From NCBI GenBank assembly GCA_905221605.1, contig CAJNDS010000074.1, forward strand, positions 65,001 to 129,000: a stretch of 64,000 nucleotides of DNA, read 5' to 3'. How positions within the stretch are numbered: the first letter of the stretch is position 1; every line of letters starts with the position of its first letter. The notes beneath the pieces are model-generated. The model was given only the letters and a program-made list of their open reading frames with translations, was not told the DNA's origin and did no database searches. The DNA comes from Symbiodinium natans. Taxonomy: Eukaryota > Sar > Dinophyceae > Suessiales > Symbiodiniaceae. The position numbers were made by a program, and so were the translations under genes. Positions 62,301 through 64,000 of the stretch are shown in pieces.

Positions 62301-64000
62301 TCACGTCGATGGGGTAGATGGCTTCATATTGAAAGCGTAACCCAGTGTATTCGTCCAACAGTGGGGGGACCCACTTTTCAAGTTCGCCCGCTGCCTGCTG
62401 CGGGTCGATAGTCCTAGCCTGCAGGAACACCTCTGGCTCACTTTCTTCTTGTGGGCCCTTCTCGCTTTCCTTCACTGCTAGTGTCCTTATCATAGCCTTG
62501 GCTAGCCTCTCGTCATCATGCCCGCTGACAGTGCCATCAAGCTTTGTCCCGGAATCGATCCACAGCAACTCCTCTTGCAGCTCTTGGATTTGCGAGTCCA
62601 ACATGTTGATGTAGCACATGCTTGGGCAGTTTGACGGCCCGGCTTCCCTCAGCGTTTCGGACGCCAACTGACACTCCCAAGAAAAGACCCGTGAGAGAAA
62701 GTAAAGGTCAGCTTGCAGCATTTCTACCAACTTCTCATCCATGGCATACTGCTGGTCATCTACAATGGTGCAGCCTAAGCCACCATCGCCTTCACTACTG
62801 TCGTCGCCGACATAGGCTACTGAAACAGCTCTGACTACTGGCTCGGATCCCTTAGGCAGCGGAGGAACCGGAAACCCAAGCTCCCGAAGTTCCTTTATCG
62901 TCGACTCTGGAAGACGAGTCCATCCTCGAGGTGTATAGGCAACCAAGACGAGACGATTCCCGGTATGAGGAAGAACCTTGTGTCTCCTTTTGGGATTGAA
63001 TGACACTGGATGATTTGCTGGGGGGTACAAGATGCCCATATGCTCATCTACATCAGCTTCATCGGTTCTTAGCCCTTCAGGTAACACTCTAATTTCGCCA
63101 CCTTGAAAATCTCCTAATGGAACTACCCAGTTGATGGACCCTTCCGCATTGTTGACATCTCGGTGCCATTCTGAAGGACCCCTCTGACTAACCAGGATCG
63201 CAGTATAGGTGGCATCTGGGACTTCTTGACGGAGATACACGTTCAGGGTTTTTACCATTTCTGGCTTTTGGTGCGTTACCTGGGTGACTCCATAAATACC
63301 CCCGTGAGCAAAAGCACCAAGAACCGCTAGCCTACCCTTTTCATGCGTTGTCTTATCGGCCCTCCTGTGATTTCTACACGAAGGCCACTTACTCCGAAGT
63401 ACCAAATCACAAACCGCTCTCCTTGACATAGCTCCCTGTTCTCTAAGAAGTTTGGCTTCTTGTTCCACCCCATCTACGGCTTCAACATGACACACCTTGA
63501 ATGAGCTTTCTTCTACTGGAAGTGCAAACAAGATCGTATGACCCGACTCCTCGTCCTCCGACTCCCCCGACCCCGAATGATTCTCATCCTCATCCACCCA
63601 GCTGACTCCAAGACTCTTTAACTTCTGCAACATTCCCAACATTTCAGGTCCTCCCCCTTGCGGCACTAGGTGGCGCAACCCTCCTTTGGCCCTGATACGT
63701 CGACGGGGGACACTTGGTGCATCAGCTGGTGGATGCAACGGAGGCTCGGCTTCAGAAGGCACCCTACTCTCACGACCCGTAATGAAACCTCCTAGTGGAC
63801 GTGGCGCTTTAGGTCTACTACCAGCAGCCGGACTGTCCACCGGAAAGGCCTCACTAGGCTGTTCTGCTGCTTCTGGAGGTGCATTCAACGGTTCCGGCTC
63901 CCTAACCTTTTGATAAGCTAAAGTAGTTATTAGGAGTACTGGGGTTCCATCAGGGCGGGTCACTCGCACCACCCAACCCTTTGAGACATGCTCCGACGGC
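59347..64000 (-). CDS. pol: Ty1/copia retrotransposon polyprotein, N-terminally cut by window edge
   Basis: An open frame of at least 1541 codons with no stop or shift, TGA at 59347-59349, still open at the window edge. Counting from the codon at 63972: residues about 225-350 resemble a 2OG-Fe(II) oxygenase fold (H270 and D272 in EWHRDVNN, a later His at 331 or 336, R340 in TGNRLVLVAYTPRG). Residues 545-800 are copia reverse transcriptase (D642 in LDIRKAFLYAP, YVDD at 746-749). Residues 915-1060 are RNase H (D922, E961 in SSAEAELYA, D995 in YSDN, RTRHLRLRARRLHE). Then a hydrophobic segment (about 1097-1115) and a 400-residue Pro/Lys-rich tail with a repeated GWLGTV motif. Gag, protease and integrase would lie beyond the edge. 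The intact frame suggests a recent copy. Confidence 0.9.
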   Translation of the reverse strand, partial: PSEHVSKGWVVRVTRPDGTPVLLITTLAYQKVREPEPLNAPPEAAEQPSEAFPVDSPAAGSRPKAPRPLGGFITGRESRVPSEAEPPLHPPADAPSVPRRRIRAKGGLRHLVPQGGGPEMLGMLQKLKSLGVSWVDEDENHSGSGESEDEESGHTILFALPVEESSFKVCHVEAVDGVEQEAKLLREQGAMSRRAVCDLVLRSKWPSCRNHRRADKTTHEKGRLAVLGAFAHGGIYGVTQVTHQKPEMVKTLNVYLRQEVPDATYTAILVSQRGPSEWHRDVNNAEGSINWVVPLGDFQGGEIRVLPEGLRTDEADVDEHMGILYPPANHPVSFNPKRRHKVLPHTGNRLVLVAYTPRGWTRLPESTIKELRELGFPVPPLPKGSEPVVRAVSVAYVGDDSSEGDGGLGCTIVDDQQYAMDEKLVEMLQADLYFLSRVFSWECQLASETLREAGPSNCPSMCYINMLDSQIQELQEELLWIDSGTKLDGTVSGHDDERLAKAMIRTLAVKESEKGPQEESEPEVFLQARTIDPQQAAGELEKWVPPLLDEYTGLRFQYEAIYPIDVNQLCEEDVQSGAIEILPAKVVFTRKPPVGKRRARIVACGNFQQKTWSDQVAVARREVYASGLDTIALRIQLRQASLCGWTAAILDIRKAFLYAPLHERKGKGKRIILMPPKILVKAKIIPPSERWVIQRALYGLDLSPAAWSRHRDKCLSQLKWAFEGLEYRLTQSDSEPSLWKIQDSSNALKGLIGVYVDDMLLSACRGLLESVAGAIQTLWETSDIKFAEDGLHFLGVDIRLHNGRYYLTQVSYVTELLNRHPEIEGTASTPYPAEKDQETQEENIQMESVRLVQGLIGELTWLATKTRLDIAWAVNRASQLSSKRPSRAIAVCQNIVRYLRGKPGLGLVYGPKPAQGVKVEMTEGTLEVATDASFAPLGEKSQTGVVLKWAGAVIGWVSSKQTFVCLSSAEAELYAAMEGMVMTDSVSDLVRELVGQVAPALYSDNVACTCLIALPAGSWRTRHLRLRARRLHERIENEELQCFHLPGEVMTADLLTKSLSSQRMQKLLDLAGVVQLSHVLRCAVVVLSISRAQAQPSEDEEDEASWVPLLLVMGFTVLIARLLELCLRWCWSQGARRLRDLQGPPENGELVGSVLEQVSSQGAVDGSEVTVVAFGDDVGLVGPEDQVEVVAADLIARALEEEERALFHRWYALYVEPYDPYDPLLDESPSRRASLEDIWSEPQSPNPEPEIGQGSRTGGVELSQAAGPKTKAPDPKSSTQTSFQGHHPSLSSGLSEESLVSGGSLEVDPKSKPPAPKPPPDGWLGTVVKRPPPVTSQSVAIPIPKPKLPPEGWLGTVAPKHPTAKAQSVGVPKSPPVKQPPPAPKLNPQAHQDMILIAQRQELIQWELRRNLGHQPIEGLRDNFHYIPELGLLIRWHPMWRQQFFDPSRTALPISLSRLVGDRRSFCIFRDGTSGILDDNFRVTRQGANVSTMQWQGRTEFLVAPPTPIAPVPNPPPSKSKAAGPKPKSKPKSQPKAEPKPKTPPRRLTQ

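Noticed and set aside
1-64000. tRNA or rRNA genes
   Set aside because: No cloverleaf-like A/B box pair or rRNA core sequence was recognised by eye. A covariance-model search would be decisive and could not be run.

Overview
ORGANISM. The window looks like nuclear DNA of a dinoflagellate, most likely a symbiodiniacean (coral-symbiont group). Four lines of evidence agree. (1) Plant-type telomere repeat TTTAGGG/CCCTAAA is scattered through the whole window. (2) Gene models only stay in frame if introns start with GC or GA as well as GT and end in AG followed mostly by G. (3) Three genes begin with a ubiquitin-like domain of a style I know from predicted Symbiodiniaceae proteins, two of them followed by ankyrin repeats. 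(4) The right edge holds an intact Ty1/copia polyprotein carrying a 2OG-Fe(II) oxygenase-like segment. The genus cannot be told from the sequence.

LAYOUT. 1-956: telomeric repeats and nested foldback elements. 957-1973 (+): intronless serine-esterase-like gene. 1974-6640: telomeric arrays, short GC-rich exon-like islands, microsatellites. 6641-8275 (+): seven-exon ubiquitin-like/ankyrin gene. 8276-18453: arrays alternating in orientation around small exon-like islands, one of which pairs into a two-exon model (10827-11564). 18454-29604 (-): dense cluster of about 25 coding-like exons, one long or two adjacent genes of unknown function. 29605-31686: diverged segmental duplication and arrays. 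31687-31992 (+): small coiled-coil ORF. 32132-33482 (-): 3' part of a multi-exon gene whose exon phases all agree. 33483-39582: weak minus-strand exons, arrays, a telomere-bounded exon. 39583-41724 (+): second ubiquitin-like/ankyrin gene. 41725-57908: mostly arrays, foldback elements and a chain of small plus-strand exons between about 48.8 and 55.4 kb. 57909-58500 (+): ubiquitin-like gene. 59347-64000 (-): copia polyprotein, cut by the window edge.

HOW IT FITS TOGETHER. Three patterns stand out. First, introns of the ubiquitin/ankyrin genes are mostly short foldback (introner-like) elements, and the same element families also occur outside genes. Second, telomeric arrays sit inside several copies of these elements while sister copies lack them, giving occupied/empty pairs; the array usually starts at a TAG/TAGGG already present. 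Third, many GC-rich exon-like islands have a CCCTAAA array upstream and a TTTAGGG array downstream, so the introns between them begin with TTTAGGG and end with CCCTAAA, an inverted repeat that could pair in the pre-mRNA. TTTAGGG itself contains a GT donor (GTTTAG) and an acceptor of dinoflagellate type (TTTAG|GG), and at least one exon (38100-38169) seems bounded only by telomeric splice sites. I consider this telomere-repeat/intron relation the most interesting content of the window.

LIMITS. All exon borders were read by eye from codon phase and protein plausibility. No RNA, homology search or alignment was possible. I saw no convincing tRNA, rRNA, CRISPR array or intact dinoflagellate spliced-leader sequence.
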